A DNA stretch of 64,000 bases from Clostridium estertheticum (GCF_026650985.1 NZ_CP086239.1:806001-870000), one strand, 5' to 3'; positions 38,047 to 48,129 are shown, numbered from the stretch's first letter. Numbers and translations are program-made. Notes: generated by a model from the sequence alone, not told the origin.

Positions 38047-40014
38047 ATGAATTTATTAAGTATTGCGCAGAAAAATATAAGAAAGAATTTTTCGTTCTAT
38101 TCTCTTTATTTGGTTTCAGTATCATTCGTTTTTATGGTATTTTTTAGTTTTATTTCTTTTGCCATGAATGAAGTCATAATGGAACGGATATCTACTGATG
38201 GCAGAGTAGAAATGATGTCCAAAGCTGTAGCAATATTAATCATGGGATTTGTATTGTTTTATATGTCATATGCCAACACTTTTTTTATGAAAAGACGAAT
38301 GAAAGAACTTGGAATTTATTCTTTATTAGGCTATAGAAAGTCTACAATGACACGGTTGCTTTCATTTGAGAATTTTTTTATTTGTATCAGTGCACTTGGC
38401 ATAGGAATATTTTTTGGAGCATTTCTTCATAAACTCATTGTTATAGGTATTGTGCATCTTTTAGATTTACAAATAGATGCTTCAAAAATACCGTTAATTA
38501 ATTTAAACGCTGTTTATGTCGCCAGTGTATTCGTGTTTGTTGTTCTATTTGTTTTATTTTTATCAAATTGGAAATTTTTAAAGAAAAGTTCATTACTAAC
38601 ACTAGTTCGATTGGGTAAAAAAGTAGAACAACAAATAAAGGTAAAAATATGGCTAGCAGTATTAGGAGTTATATTATTAATACTTGGTTATGTAACAGCG
38701 CTAGATATAACAAGGGGAAAGGATTCGTTTTGGGTTACAGTAGGATTCGGACCTATGGCTATGATTACACTTATATCTGTAGTCGTAGGAACAATCTTTT
38801 TTATACATTCTTTCATTCCTTATGCTATATTAAAATTAAAAAAGAAAAAAGACTATTTTTATCAAGAAACAAATATAATTACAATTCCAAAATTTATTTA
38901 TCGTATACGATCAAATGCAAAAGCATTAATTATATTGACATTATTATCAGCGGCAACATTGAGTATACTAGGTTCGGCAATACTCTCAATATATTATCCT
39001 TATGCTGGCCTTTCACGTGTAATTCCTGCAGCTATTGAATTCCATATCAAAAGCGCAAATCAGGTAGATAAAGTAATTGATATTGTGAAAAAAACAGTAG
39101 GAGTAAAAAATATAGATTATAAAAAAACTTCTTTAATTCAAGTAACTTCTTCAACTGATAACCTTCCTTTTGAATATAGTGCTAAGGAACAACACAGTTT
39201 TGATTTAATGTCTAAATCCGATTATATGAATTTGATACAGTTACAAGGGAAAAAGGTATCTATTAAAAATATAAGTGGGAATGATTGTACTCTTGTTAAA
39301 TATACATATGATAAAAAAAATATAGACATAGGAAAAGTATATTCCTTAAATCTTGCAAATCATAAAACCATAAATGTAAATGTAGTGGAAACTACATTGA
39401 TAAATCCAATTGGATTTGCCAACAGTATGGGAACACTTATTATTTCTGACGAGCTTTATGCAAAAACTTCTAAATTGAAACTACATACAAATGAGATTAT
39501 GAGCGTTTTCGGAAAAAATATGAGAAATAATAAAGAAGTATATGAACAACTTGCCCCTATGTTTAAGAATAATAACAATTTTGTAAGTTCATACCAAAAA
39601 CAATATGAATACATTAGTGCGAATAGTGTATCCCTTTTGTTAATTACATTTGCTACAGCAATCTTTTTTATTGCTACAGGAAGCATTTTGTATTTTCATA
39701 GTATTTCAGGGATTACAAACGATAAAAGAGAGTTTTACATTCTAAAGAAAATGGGATATAAAAATAAAGAAATAAAAAAAATTATTAGTAAGCAAATTTT
39801 ATTGTTTTTTAGTATTCCGTATTTATTAGGCGTTATTCATAGCATTTTTGCTTTAGAATGTTTTGTTGCTTTAATACCAAATTTACTAGGGAAAAGCAGT
39901 ACATTTATATTACCCATACTTGCCTCAATCGGCATATTCACAATAATTTATGTTATATATTATATAGTTACAAAATATTCATGTTATAGAATAATATTAA
40001 ACAATAAGGAGTGA
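38047..40014 (+). CDS. FtsX-type ABC permease (BceB-like)
   Basis: The 655-aa product has an N-terminal membrane helix, a first FtsX core with RRMKELGIYSLLGYRKSTM, a central pair of helices, a large external loop (about residues 310-510), and a second core ending in ITNDKREFYILKKMGYKNKEIKKIISKQ. This 10-helix layout with one big loop is that of BceB/VraG permeases, whose loop binds peptide antibiotics. I chose ATG 38047 behind GAGGAGG; longer frames overlap the ATPase gene. Unlike Bce systems the nearby kinase is not BceS-like. Confidence 0.9.
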   Translation: MNLLSIAQKNIRKNFSFYSLYLVSVSFVFMVFFSFISFAMNEVIMERISTDGRVEMMSKAVAILIMGFVLFYMSYANTFFMKRRMKELGIYSLLGYRKSTMTRLLSFENFFICISALGIGIFFGAFLHKLIVIGIVHLLDLQIDASKIPLINLNAVYVASVFVFVVLFVLFLSNWKFLKKSSLLTLVRLGKKVEQQIKVKIWLAVLGVILLILGYVTALDITRGKDSFWVTVGFGPMAMITLISVVVGTIFFIHSFIPYAILKLKKKKDYFYQETNIITIPKFIYRIRSNAKALIILTLLSAATLSILGSAILSIYYPYAGLSRVIPAAIEFHIKSANQVDKVIDIVKKTVGVKNIDYKKTSLIQVTSSTDNLPFEYSAKEQHSFDLMSKSDYMNLIQLQGKKVSIKNISGNDCTLVKYTYDKKNIDIGKVYSLNLANHKTINVNVVETTLINPIGFANSMGTLIISDELYAKTSKLKLHTNEIMSVFGKNMRNNKEVYEQLAPMFKNNNNFVSSYQKQYEYISANSVSLLLITFATAIFFIATGSILYFHSISGITNDKREFYILKKMGYKNKEIKKIISKQILLFFSIPYLLGVIHSIFALECFVALIPNLLGKSSTFILPILASIGIFTIIYVIYYIVTKYSCYRIILNNKE

Positions 40015-40054
40015 AATAGTTTTTTTCACTCATGAAGCACCTAACCGTAATATA

Positions 40055-40083
40055 TTGTACAATTTAAATAACAATTGTATAAT
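40055..40083 (+). promoter_or_regulatory. Promoter of the kinase-regulator pair
   Basis: TTGTAC (40055-40060), 17 bases, TATAAT (40078-40083). The interval includes an ATTGTACAAT palindrome (40054-40063) and CAATTGTATAAT, so a repressor or regulator site is possible. Confidence 0.65.
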
Positions 40084-40132
40084 AAAACCAAGATAGTGAT
40101 TATATTATCAATCTAACTGTGAGGATAAATTT

Positions 40133-41716
40133 ATGAAATCGAAATATCAGAGAAAGCAGGTATTTATTTTACTGAATCAATTATTAATAATTTCATTTTT
40201 GTGTCATGAATATTTACAAAATATTGATAAGGAAGCATCTAGCATTATGCCATTGACTATTATTTCATTGATGCTTCTTTACTCCATTTATATACAGTTT
40301 ATTAACATAAAAGGAAGTTATGTTCTCTCACAATTCTCTAATCTATTAGTATTCCTTTCTTGGGTTTTTTTATTACTTAGAAGTAAAGAAAAAATATTTA
40401 TTTTTTTAGCATTACCATTATATGTTTTTTTACCATATGAAATAATTCAGTTTTTACTTATGTTTATTTTTCAGGATTGTGTTTACCACAATAAAAAGCG
40501 AATAAATTTTATTTTAAAAATAAGCTGTTTTCTAACATTGCTATCTCTGTTAAACACTAGACTTTTTTATTTTATGTTTATGTTACAATGTGTTTTAAAT
40601 TTTGTTTGTTTTATCTATGTATTATTTAAAAGTAGAAGCAGGTTCTGTTTTGTTTTGAAACAAGAGCGTAAAAATTTGATTTCTTCTATATTTACCATAA
40701 TTGTTCCATATATGATTTATATCTTTCTTTTCGCAAAACAAGCCAATTACATGGAAAATTGTGGTCTTTATATAATTGTAGCTTTACCGTTGTTTAGTGT
40801 TCATGGTATAGTAAAAAAAAATCATAGTAATTTAAATGGTTATGTATTAAATTCTAAAATAAATATTTTATTATCTGTTTGTTTACTGTGTTTTGTAGCT
40901 ATTATAGGAATAATATTGAATTTTAGTATATTGAGTTATTTTCTTTTGCTACATTGTGTTGCTTGGTTTGTTTCATTTTATTTAACTTTGCTATATAGTG
41001 AAATAAAGCAAAAATTTTTAAATGGAGAAACTAGAAATTCCGAAATGACACAAGAAAATTTTTATATGAACAATATCATACAAATATACAAAGAAGAAAA
41101 CATAAAGAAAGATTTTTCTAATTATCTACATGACGAAGTGTTGCAGGATCTATTATCAATCAAAAACATGATATATAAATTGGATAAACCACAGGTAAAA
41201 GAAATAATAGTTGAAACGCTTGAAGCTTTAAATAATTCCATTAGAGAAGAAATGCAAGAATATCATCCTATTATGTTAAAAACCCTTACTATAAAAGAAA
41301 ATCTTAGTAGCTTATTAAATATGATAAAGGAAACATATCATAGAAAAAAGATTCCTATTACATTTATTTGCGATGATAATCTATTTTTGGTAGAACCATA
41401 TAACTTAATTCTATATCGCATGTTAAGAGAGTTAGTGACAAATGCTTTTAAACACTCAAAATGTATACAAATAGACGTGTTTTTATCTCAAAAAAAAGAA
41501 AAAGTAGAACTTGTTGTAGAAGATAATGGAATTGGATTAGATAATATAGATAATATAGATATTAAAGTTCATAAAGGATTGGCTTCTATTAAGGAGCAAG
41601 TACGATTACTTGGTGGTTGTATACGGATAGATTCAAAAAAACCTTCTGGACTACGGATTACTATTCAGATTACTATGAGAGGGGATAATTCTTATGAATA
41701 TTTTATTAATCGATGA
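40133..41716 (+). CDS. Sensor histidine kinase, NarL/HisKA_3 type with multi-membrane N-terminus
   Basis: The 527-aa product has about eight to ten membrane helices (residues about 10-300) and almost no external domain. The cytoplasmic part has the HisKA_3 H-box NYLHDEVLQDLLSIKNM (His about 332), the N-box LVTNAFKHSK, and the ATP lid motif VVEDNGIGLDN. This is the ComP-like or DesK-like design, not the two-helix BceS type. It starts behind GTGAGGA and overlaps the regulator gene by 23 bases. Given the adjacent BceAB-like transporter, it may sense an envelope-acting peptide or transporter activity; that is inference. Confidence 0.88.
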   Translation: MKSKYQRKQVFILLNQLLIISFLCHEYLQNIDKEASSIMPLTIISLMLLYSIYIQFINIKGSYVLSQFSNLLVFLSWVFLLLRSKEKIFIFLALPLYVFLPYEIIQFLLMFIFQDCVYHNKKRINFILKISCFLTLLSLLNTRLFYFMFMLQCVLNFVCFIYVLFKSRSRFCFVLKQERKNLISSIFTIIVPYMIYIFLFAKQANYMENCGLYIIVALPLFSVHGIVKKNHSNLNGYVLNSKINILLSVCLLCFVAIIGIILNFSILSYFLLLHCVAWFVSFYLTLLYSEIKQKFLNGETRNSEMTQENFYMNNIIQIYKEENIKKDFSNYLHDEVLQDLLSIKNMIYKLDKPQVKEIIVETLEALNNSIREEMQEYHPIMLKTLTIKENLSSLLNMIKETYHRKKIPITFICDDNLFLVEPYNLILYRMLRELVTNAFKHSKCIQIDVFLSQKKEKVELVVEDNGIGLDNIDNIDIKVHKGLASIKEQVRLLGGCIRIDSKKPSGLRITIQITMRGDNSYEYFINR

Positions 41717-42308
41717 TCATACATTATTTGCTAAAAGTTTAGAAATCGTTTTTCAGGATTATAAGGAGATTAAAAGTTTTTACTCTTTGCAAGATATTAC
41801 ACAAGTTACAGCAACTATACAAAAAAAACAACCAGATATTATTTTAATTGATATAAATTTGAGCAATATAAGTAATGAAGATGGATTAATAGTTGCTAAA
41901 TCTATTCTTACTAATTTTCCTGATAATAAAATTGTAATGTTGACTGGTTATGATTTGCCGGTTTATCGATATGAAGCCAAAAAAATTGGGGCAAAAGGTT
42001 TTATAAATAAGAATATAATGCCTGACATTCTTTTGAAAATCTTGATTGATATAAATAATGGAAAGAATCATTTTTCTGCAAATGTAAAATATATAGAAAA
42101 ATTAACGCCGAAAGAAATACAAATTCTACAGTTATTATGTTATCCATATAAGCGAAATGAAATTTCTAATATGCTTCAGATTAGTGAACGTACTATTTCT
42201 AATCATATACAACATATATTTGATAAACTAGAGGTTTCTTCATCAGTAGAGGCTGTTATAAAAGGTATCAATCTTGGGTACATACAACCTAACTATAAAA
42301 GCAGTTAA
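41694..42308 (+). CDS. Response regulator, NarL/LuxR family
   Basis: The 204-aa product has a receiver domain (acidic pair IDDH at residues 6-9, phosphate-accepting Asp in IILIDINLS about 54, and Lys in KGFINKN about 107) and a LuxR-type HTH (about 140-200, LTPKEIQILQLLCYPYKRNEISNMLQISERTIS pattern). ATG 41694 lies inside the kinase gene behind AGAGGGG, so the two are translationally coupled. The likely target is the ABC operon just upstream, but no clear inverted-repeat site was found there. Confidence 0.9.
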   Translation: MNILLIDDHTLFAKSLEIVFQDYKEIKSFYSLQDITQVTATIQKKQPDIILIDINLSNISNEDGLIVAKSILTNFPDNKIVMLTGYDLPVYRYEAKKIGAKGFINKNIMPDILLKILIDINNGKNHFSANVKYIEKLTPKEIQILQLLCYPYKRNEISNMLQISERTISNHIQHIFDKLEVSSSVEAVIKGINLGYIQPNYKSS

Positions 42309-42484
42309 AAAGGATAATTATAATTTCTGAATATAATAGTAATTAATATTATTTTAAATGATTTTAACTAAGTAAACGTATTATCATCAATTTGACTATT
42401 TGCTAATCTCTTATATGTCATAGTATAATTTTATATTAGGTTAAAGTTAAAATTATGAGACGTTTTAGGAGATGAAAGAATTAT

Positions 42485-42649
42485 ATGGGATCAGATATTA
42501 TAGTAGGAGTTATAGGCAGTGCGTTAATAGCAATGGGAATAATGGGATTTATAAAAGAAATGACAGTACTAAAGATGGAATGCGAAGGAACAAAGGTAAA
42601 AAATGAAAAAACTAACACATGTAATTGGCCAAAAATATTATCTGTATAA
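42485..42649 (+). CDS. Small 54-aa membrane protein, possibly truncated by the IS
   Basis: Not recognised. MGSDIIVGVIGSALIAMGIM gives one N-terminal helix; the tail KEMTVLKMECEGTKVKN is charged and contains two cysteines. AGGAG (42467-42471) is 13 bases upstream, which is far. A promoter TTGCTA-N18-TATAAT (42400-42429) precedes it. The stop codon ends two bases before the left end of the IS256-family element, so the original C-terminus may have been replaced. An overlapping 44-aa ORF from ATG 42472 in another frame is less protein-like. Confidence 0.4.
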   Translation: MGSDIIVGVIGSALIAMGIMGFIKEMTVLKMECEGTKVKNEKTNTCNWPKILSV

Positions 42650-42651
42650 TA

Positions 42652-44263
42652 GTTTTATAATTTTGTGTAAAGGGAATAAAATGTACTCTTTCTTGGCAAT
42701 AATTGAGATAAGTAATTATCAAAGATTGTAAGGAGGAGTATTTTTATGTCCAACATTTCAAAAGAGGTTTTAAGAGATTATATCAACGAGCAAAAGTTTA
42801 CAAACCCAACTGAGGTTTTAACTGCTATTAAGAGCATGTTTAAAGACATTCTTCAGGAAACATTAGAAGCATAAATGGATTCACAACTTGGATATGACAA
42901 GTATGAATTATCTGAAAAACGAACTCCAAACAGTAGAAATGGTTACTCTAAGAAGACTGTTAAATCTGAACTTGGACCCGTAGAACTTAATATACCACGT
43001 GATAGAAATGGTGAATTCGAGCCTAAAATCTTGCCTAAGTATCAAAGAAATATAACTGGTATTGAAGATAAAATAATGGCTCTTTATGCAACTGGAATGA
43101 CCACGAGAGATATATCAGAGCAAGTAAAAAATCTATATGAAGTTGAGATATCTGCTGAAATGGTCTCGAATATAACAAATAGGATTATGCCTGTAGTTAC
43201 AGAGTGGCAAAATAGGGCACTTGAAAAAACATACTCATTTGTTTTTTTAGATGCAATACACTATAAAGTTCGTGACGACAAGCATATTATAATCAAGGCA
43301 GCTTATGTTGTGCTAGGTGTAAATATGGATGGAGAAAAGAAGTACTTGGTATTTGGATAGGAACAAATGAAAGCAGTAAGTTATGGCTTTCAGTACTTAA
43401 TGACCTTAGAAACAGAGGCTTGAAGAACGTTTTATTGTTTTGTATAGATGGCTTAAGCGGCTTCAAGGAAGCAATAGAGGCTGTCTATCCCTTTGCAAAG
43501 ATACAACGTTGTATAATTCACCAATTGAGAGCAAGTATGAAATATATACCACATAAAGACAAGAAGGCATTTGCAAAAGATTTGAAAGCTGTTTATGGCG
43601 CAGTGAATGAGGATCTTGCACTTGAAAATTTAATGTCTGCAAAAGAAACATGGGGTAGTAAATATCCAAATGCAATAAAAAGCTGGGAAGATAATTGGGA
43701 TAATCTTATAACTTTCTTTGCATTTCCAGATTATATTCGTAGAATTATATATACCACAAATGCTATAGAGAGCCTTAACAGTCAATTCAGAAAAGTAACT
43801 AAGACAAAGCTTATATTTCCGAACGATGATAGTCTTATGAAGATGCTGTATTTGGCAACTGAAAAGGTAAGTAAGAAATGGACTAGAGCATATGCAAATT
43901 GGGACCTTGTTATTAGCCAGCTCAATATATTATTTAGTGAGGTCTTAAATGAAGGAGCGTAGCTTTGGGACTCCGTCCCTCAAACCCCTAAGAGGTATAG
44001 TTTAATTTTTTCTGTTAAATAAGTAAAACGGATCACCCAAAGGTAATCCGTTAATGTATTATTCTTCAATAGCGACTCAATTCACTTCTCAAGACTACCC
44101 TAACCTAATATTTAGAGGGTATATTAATAGCTAAGAATGGAAATAATATACTGAAAAGTAATTACAAAGTAACAACATTTACAAACTATATTAACATTTT
44201 TTCACAATTAAACAATTCAATTATTTTGCTTAAAGAAAGAGAATACACAAAATAATTTACACC
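42652..44263 (+). mobile_element. IS256-family insertion sequence, decayed
   Basis: About 1.6 kb. The transposase frame is broken twice. The ends look like imperfect inverted repeats: left 42653-42717 (ATAATTTTGTGTA ... CTCTTTCTT ... CAATAATTGA) matches the complement of right 44217-44262 (ATTATTTTGTGTATTCTCTTTCTT ... CAAAATAATTGA), with about 14 extra bases in the left copy. Inside the right part is a hairpin ACGGATCACC/GGTAATCCGT (44028-44051). No target duplication was verified. The 255-base stretch between the transposase and the right end has no gene. Confidence 0.7.
42746..43962 (+). pseudogene. IS256-family transposase, nonsense and frameshift
   Basis: DDE Mutator-type transposase. 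ATG 42746 follows AAGGAGGAG. The frame MSNISKEVLRDYINEQKF stops at TAA 42872-42874 where intact relatives read LEAEMDSQLGY, so GAA has become TAA. It resumes in the same frame (MDSQLGYDKYELSEKRTPNSRNGYS, LNIPRDRNGEFEP, LYATGMTTRDI, FLDAIHYKVRDD) until 43360. One G is missing near 43348: adding it gives LGIWIGTNESSK and reconnects with the next frame (FCIDGLSGFKEAI, IQRCIIHQLR, YTTNAIESLNSQFRK). The DDE residues are in FLDAIH, CIDGLSGF and TNAIESLN. Confidence 0.9.
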
Positions 44264-44275
44264 CTCGTTTTAAGT

Positions 44276-44308
44276 AAAAAAGTTTAGCGATTACGCTAAG
44301 CTTTTTTA
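44276..44308. terminator. Bidirectional terminator
   Basis: AAAAAAGTTTAGCG, ATTA loop, CGCTAAGCTTTTTT, 14 bp with one G-T; ends the minus-strand deacetylase and may insulate the IS. Confidence 0.85.
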
Positions 44309-44318
44309 TTTTTTATAA

Positions 44319-45104
44319 CTATAGTAAGTATGTATTGATATGCCACATTAATTGTTTACCATATTCAAGTTTGTGTTTTAGAGTTTTTAAGTTGTCTGAC
44401 GGACCCATGTATATCCTATTTATTCTATATGGGTTATCTAATCTTGAAGTAAATCCTTCGTTTGTGGTTAGTCCTAAGTTGCAGCCAGCTGCATGGGCTG
44501 CTTTAATTGTATTAGCATTATACGAACCACATGGATATGCCAAATACATCACTTTTCTTCCTAATATTTTTTCTAATGATGTTTTTGCAGCCCTTATTGC
44601 ATTTACTTGTTTTGCATATGGTAAAGTGCCCAAATTTTCATGCCAATCTGTATGATTTTCTACTCTAAATCCGTTAATATCCATCTCTAGTAGTTGTTTA
44701 GCATTCATTGAATTAGATGTTCTGCCTACTTCATGAGATATCATAAATAGCGTAGCCTTTTGCTTATTCGCCTTTAATATAGGGTATGCTAATTTATAAT
44801 TACTTATATATCCATCATCAAATGTTATTAGGACTGATTTTGCGGGTAATACAATTTTTTTAGAAATGCTTGCGTAAAATTGGTCCATTGTTATCGTAGT
44901 ATAGCCATTTGTTTTTAGATAGTTCATTTGTGAACGGAATGCTGATTGTAAAATTGTTAAATTATTTGTTTTATTAGAGTCAGTTGTTAACATGTGATAC
45001 ATAAACACTGGTATTTGTTGAGTTTGTGTCTTGGCAGGTGCTATTTTACAGCTTGAAATTATTAATAATATTAATGTTAATATAAAAGCTATTTCCTTTT
45101 TCAT
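44319..45104 (-). CDS. Polysaccharide deacetylase lipoprotein (paralogue)
   Basis: The 261-aa product has a signal peptide with lipobox IISSC (Cys about 19), then NodB motifs: PVFMYHML, VLITFDDGYISNY (catalytic Asp pair), VENHTDWHENLG (metal His) and YLAYPCGSYN. It lacks the Pro/Val linker of the copy at 29880, and its sequence is clearly diverged. Likely a wall-glycan deacetylase on the outer membrane face. GGAGG lies seven bases before the ATG. It is the only minus-strand gene of its unit and faces the IS256-type element. Confidence 0.9.
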   Translation of the reverse strand: MKKEIAFILTLILLIISSCKIAPAKTQTQQIPVFMYHMLTTDSNKTNNLTILQSAFRSQMNYLKTNGYTTITMDQFYASISKKIVLPAKSVLITFDDGYISNYKLAYPILKANKQKATLFMISHEVGRTSNSMNAKQLLEMDINGFRVENHTDWHENLGTLPYAKQVNAIRAAKTSLEKILGRKVMYLAYPCGSYNANTIKAAHAAGCNLGLTTNEGFTSRLDNPYRINRIYMGPSDNLKTLKHKLEYGKQLMWHINTYLL

Positions 45105-45554
45105 AAGTTACCTCCGGTATATCTTTAGTTTCTTTACGCAAACTGCAGTTTAGCCTTACATATATATGATAGGCTTGTCCTTATTTTGATTAAATGCACA
45201 ATTCGTTGCAAGGACCATATCTTTATTCTCTAACGAGACAATAAGTTTCTTCTCTTTCATGGTTGTATTTTATACATATTATTAAAACTAGTCAACTCCA
45301 ATTCTTTATTATACATCTAAATATGGAGTTATATTGTAATAATATGTCGTGATTAGCAATAATCATTCTACAAATTTCGACAGTGAATTCAATGTGAAAC
45401 AAGATGTAGTTTATAGAAAAGACCTATAGATTAATATTGATGATAAAATGAATTCTAAATTCGGAATATGACCCATTGATACTATGAATTGAAACTGATA
45501 TTATTAAAATTGAGAGAAATGCAATTGTTTTTGCAGTTTTGGAGGGAAATGAAA
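45105..45554. other. 450-base intergenic region
   Basis: Divergent gap between the deacetylase and nnr. It holds a 34-codon minus-strand ORF (45156-45260) without a ribosome binding site, and otherwise AT-rich sequence with no structure I can name. Confidence 0.5.
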
Positions 45555-47057
45555 ATGAAAATCGCAACAGCACAGATAATGAGAAAGATCGATCGTTATT
45601 GTATAGACATTTTAGGGATTCCAGGTATTATATTAATGGAAAATGCAGCACTAAAGGTAATGAGAAATATACCAGCAAATAATAAAAAATTCGTGATTGT
45701 TTGCTCTAGTGGGAATAATGGTGGGGATGGTTTTGTTGTAGCAAGGCATCTTTTAAATAGAGGAAATTATGTCGAAGTATTTTTTCTTGGCTCAGATGAA
45801 AATATGAGTGCAGATGCACTGGTAAATCTTAATATCATAAGAAATATGGGTGTGAAAATAATAGAAGTAAATAATAATGAGGAGCTTGAAATTTTAAGGG
45901 AAAGCGTAATTCAATGCGAGATTACTATTGATGCAATTTTTGGAACCGGATTATCTAGAGAAGTTAAAGGTATTTATTCTTTAGCAATTACAATTATGAA
46001 TGAGAATAGTAAGTATATTTTATCAATTGATGTCCCATCAGGATTTGAGTGTAATAGTGGGAAAGTGATGGGGAATTGTATTAGAAGTAATAAAACAGTT
46101 ACATTTGAACTTTATAAAAAGGGTTTTGTTTCATATGACGCGGAGTCCATTACTGGAGAAATTGTTATTGAGAAGATTGGAATACCAAAAGCTGTAGTAG
46201 ATAAATTTCATGAGGATGAATACATCATGGATATAGATTTTATTAAAGGTTTAATCAAGAAAAGAAATAAGTATTCACATAAAGGTGATTATGGAAGAAC
46301 ACTTATTTTGGCAGGATCACCAGGGTTTACAGGTGCTGCGTATATTTCAACTCAGGCTGCTGTTCGAAGTGGTGCTGGTCTTGTTACGTTAGGATGTGAT
46401 AGCTCAATTCAAAATATACTAAGTGGGAAATTAGTTGAAGCTATGACTGCCTCAACTAATGATGAGGAAAGATTAGATTCCTTAATAGCTAAAAGTGATT
46501 CTATTGCAATTGGTCCAGGATTAGGCAATAATAAGTGCACTTTAAATTTACTGAAAAAGGTTTTATTGAACTCTAAGTGTCCTGTTGTAATTGATTCAGA
46601 TGGTTTAAATGTACTTGAGGGGAATCTTGAAATGCTTAAAAATAAGAAATGTCAGATAGTTCTTACACCTCATATGGGGGAAATGGCAAGAATATCAGGG
46701 TTTTCAATAGATGAAATAAATAAAAACAAAATAGACATAGCAAAAAAATTTGCAAAGAAACACAATGTTGTTTTGTTACTTAAAGGATTTAATACAATAA
46801 TTACAGATGGTAAAACAGTGCAAATTAATCCTACTGGGAGCAGCGCAATGGCATCAGGTGGAATGGGGGACTGTTTGACGGGTATTATAGCGTCTTTTAT
46901 ATCTCAAGGTTATGACATAATGACTGCAGCATGTATTGGTGCATATATTCACGGATACTCTGGGGATAAACTTTCAAAAGAAATGTTTTGTGTAAATGCA
47001 AATCATATTATAGAGGTACTTCCTTCTATAATAAAAGAAATTCAAGACTTAGAATAA
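45555..47057 (+). CDS. nnr: Bifunctional NAD(P)H-hydrate repair enzyme (epimerase/dehydratase)
   Basis: Repairs hydrated NADH/NADPH. The 500-aa product fuses a YjeF_N epimerase domain (residues about 1-210: DRYCIDILGIPGIILMENAA, CSSGNNGGDGFVVARHL, TIDAIFGTGLSREV) to an ADP-dependent dehydratase of the ribokinase fold (about 225-495: HKGDYGRTLILAGSPGFTGAA, LTPHMGEMARI, GSSAMASGGMGDCLTG). I chose ATG 45555, eight bases after GGAGGG; ATG 45549 is too close, and longer upstream extension is not family-like. It is transcribed alone or with the next gene 138 bases on. Confidence 0.95.
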   Translation: MKIATAQIMRKIDRYCIDILGIPGIILMENAALKVMRNIPANNKKFVIVCSSGNNGGDGFVVARHLLNRGNYVEVFFLGSDENMSADALVNLNIIRNMGVKIIEVNNNEELEILRESVIQCEITIDAIFGTGLSREVKGIYSLAITIMNENSKYILSIDVPSGFECNSGKVMGNCIRSNKTVTFELYKKGFVSYDAESITGEIVIEKIGIPKAVVDKFHEDEYIMDIDFIKGLIKKRNKYSHKGDYGRTLILAGSPGFTGAAYISTQAAVRSGAGLVTLGCDSSIQNILSGKLVEAMTASTNDEERLDSLIAKSDSIAIGPGLGNNKCTLNLLKKVLLNSKCPVVIDSDGLNVLEGNLEMLKNKKCQIVLTPHMGEMARISGFSIDEINKNKIDIAKKFAKKHNVVLLLKGFNTIITDGKTVQINPTGSSAMASGGMGDCLTGIIASFISQGYDIMTAACIGAYIHGYSGDKLSKEMFCVNANHIIEVLPSIIKEIQDLE

Positions 47058-47195
47058 TATTATTTATATTATTGCACTTTTGTTGCAACTAAAAGGTTAT
47101 GAGTAGCGTTTATAGTATGGTATAAATGTGAAATTATAATCATTCTTAGGGTATCAACTATTGTAAAACTGATTAGATTGTTAGGAGTGCATAAT

Positions 47196-48083
47196 ATGAG
47201 AAGTATGAGAAATAAAAAAACTATTGTTTTGGTAATTATTGGTATGATGGTAATTGGAGCTAGCATTGGTTATAAAATAGAGTCCAATGCTATTATTAAA
47301 AAAAATTCTTTGATAGTATCAAGTAATAAGAGCAAGCCTGTTCATAAAACTAAAACTAAAGCTGAGCTCGACAGTGAGAGACCAGATAAATCTATAATAA
47401 AAGCAGCAGATAAGGGTGAAGATGTTATAAGGATACAAACTAGGCTAAAAAAATACGGCTATAATGTTGTTCTGGATGGTGATTATGGTGAAGGTGTAAT
47501 CTACGCAGTTATGGATTTTCAACAAAGACATAATCTTATACCTAGTGGTAAGGCAACAGCTGAAACAATAGATGTTATGTACAAAACGCCTACAAAGGAC
47601 AATATGTATAAGCCAGCCACTCAATCGCTACTAAGCGTAAATGATGCTACTGTAAAATCTACTTATGAAAATAAATTAAATAGTGGTGAGAATACAAGTT
47701 CTACGAATAATTATATATTAGTAGATCTATCGCAGCAAAGAGTTTATGTTTTTTATGGCACAATGCATAATTGGAAATTAATTAATACCTTTTCTTGTGG
47801 TTCTGGTAAAGCGGAAACTCCAACTATAACTGGGTATTTCCGCGTTGGGATTAAGGGGCTAAATTTCAAATCGGGTACGGATGCTGCACCTGTTTATTGC
47901 AAGTATTTTACTCAAATTAGCGGTAATTATTTATTCCATAGTATTTTATATGACAAGAGCGGAAACGTGATAGATGGTAATTTAGGGGCAGTTGAATCAC
48001 ATGGATGTATAAGGCTCGCTCTTGAAAACGCAAAATATATTTATGATAATATACCTATAGGATCTACAATTCAGGTAAAATAA
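47196..48083 (+). CDS. L,D-transpeptidase with peptidoglycan-binding domain
   Basis: Secreted or membrane-anchored enzyme making 3-3 peptidoglycan crosslinks. The 295-aa product has an N-terminal helix (about residues 8-28), a PG_binding_1 domain (about 68-120: GEDVIRIQTRLKKYGYN, GDYGEGVIYAVMDFQQRH) and a YkuD domain (about 165-295) with HSILYDK and the catalytic ESHGCIRLALENA. I chose ATG 47196 behind TTAGGAG; TTG 47178 is upstream of that site. Terminated by a strong hairpin. Confidence 0.94.
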   Translation: MRSMRNKKTIVLVIIGMMVIGASIGYKIESNAIIKKNSLIVSSNKSKPVHKTKTKAELDSERPDKSIIKAADKGEDVIRIQTRLKKYGYNVVLDGDYGEGVIYAVMDFQQRHNLIPSGKATAETIDVMYKTPTKDNMYKPATQSLLSVNDATVKSTYENKLNSGENTSSTNNYILVDLSQQRVYVFYGTMHNWKLINTFSCGSGKAETPTITGYFRVGIKGLNFKSGTDAAPVYCKYFTQISGNYLFHSILYDKSGNVIDGNLGAVESHGCIRLALENAKYIYDNIPIGSTIQVK

Positions 48084-48100
48084 ATATTTATTATTAATAC

Positions 48101-48129
48101 ACTCCGAGACTAATAGCTCGGAGTTTTTA
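48101..48129 (+). terminator. Terminator of the L,D-transpeptidase gene
   Basis: ACTCCGAG/CTCGGAGT, 8-bp GC-rich stem, 8-base loop, TTTTAAT tail. Confidence 0.88.

Noticed and set aside
45156-45260. 34-codon minus-strand ORF upstream of the deacetylase
   Set aside because: No Shine-Dalgarno before its ATG and no recognisable feature.
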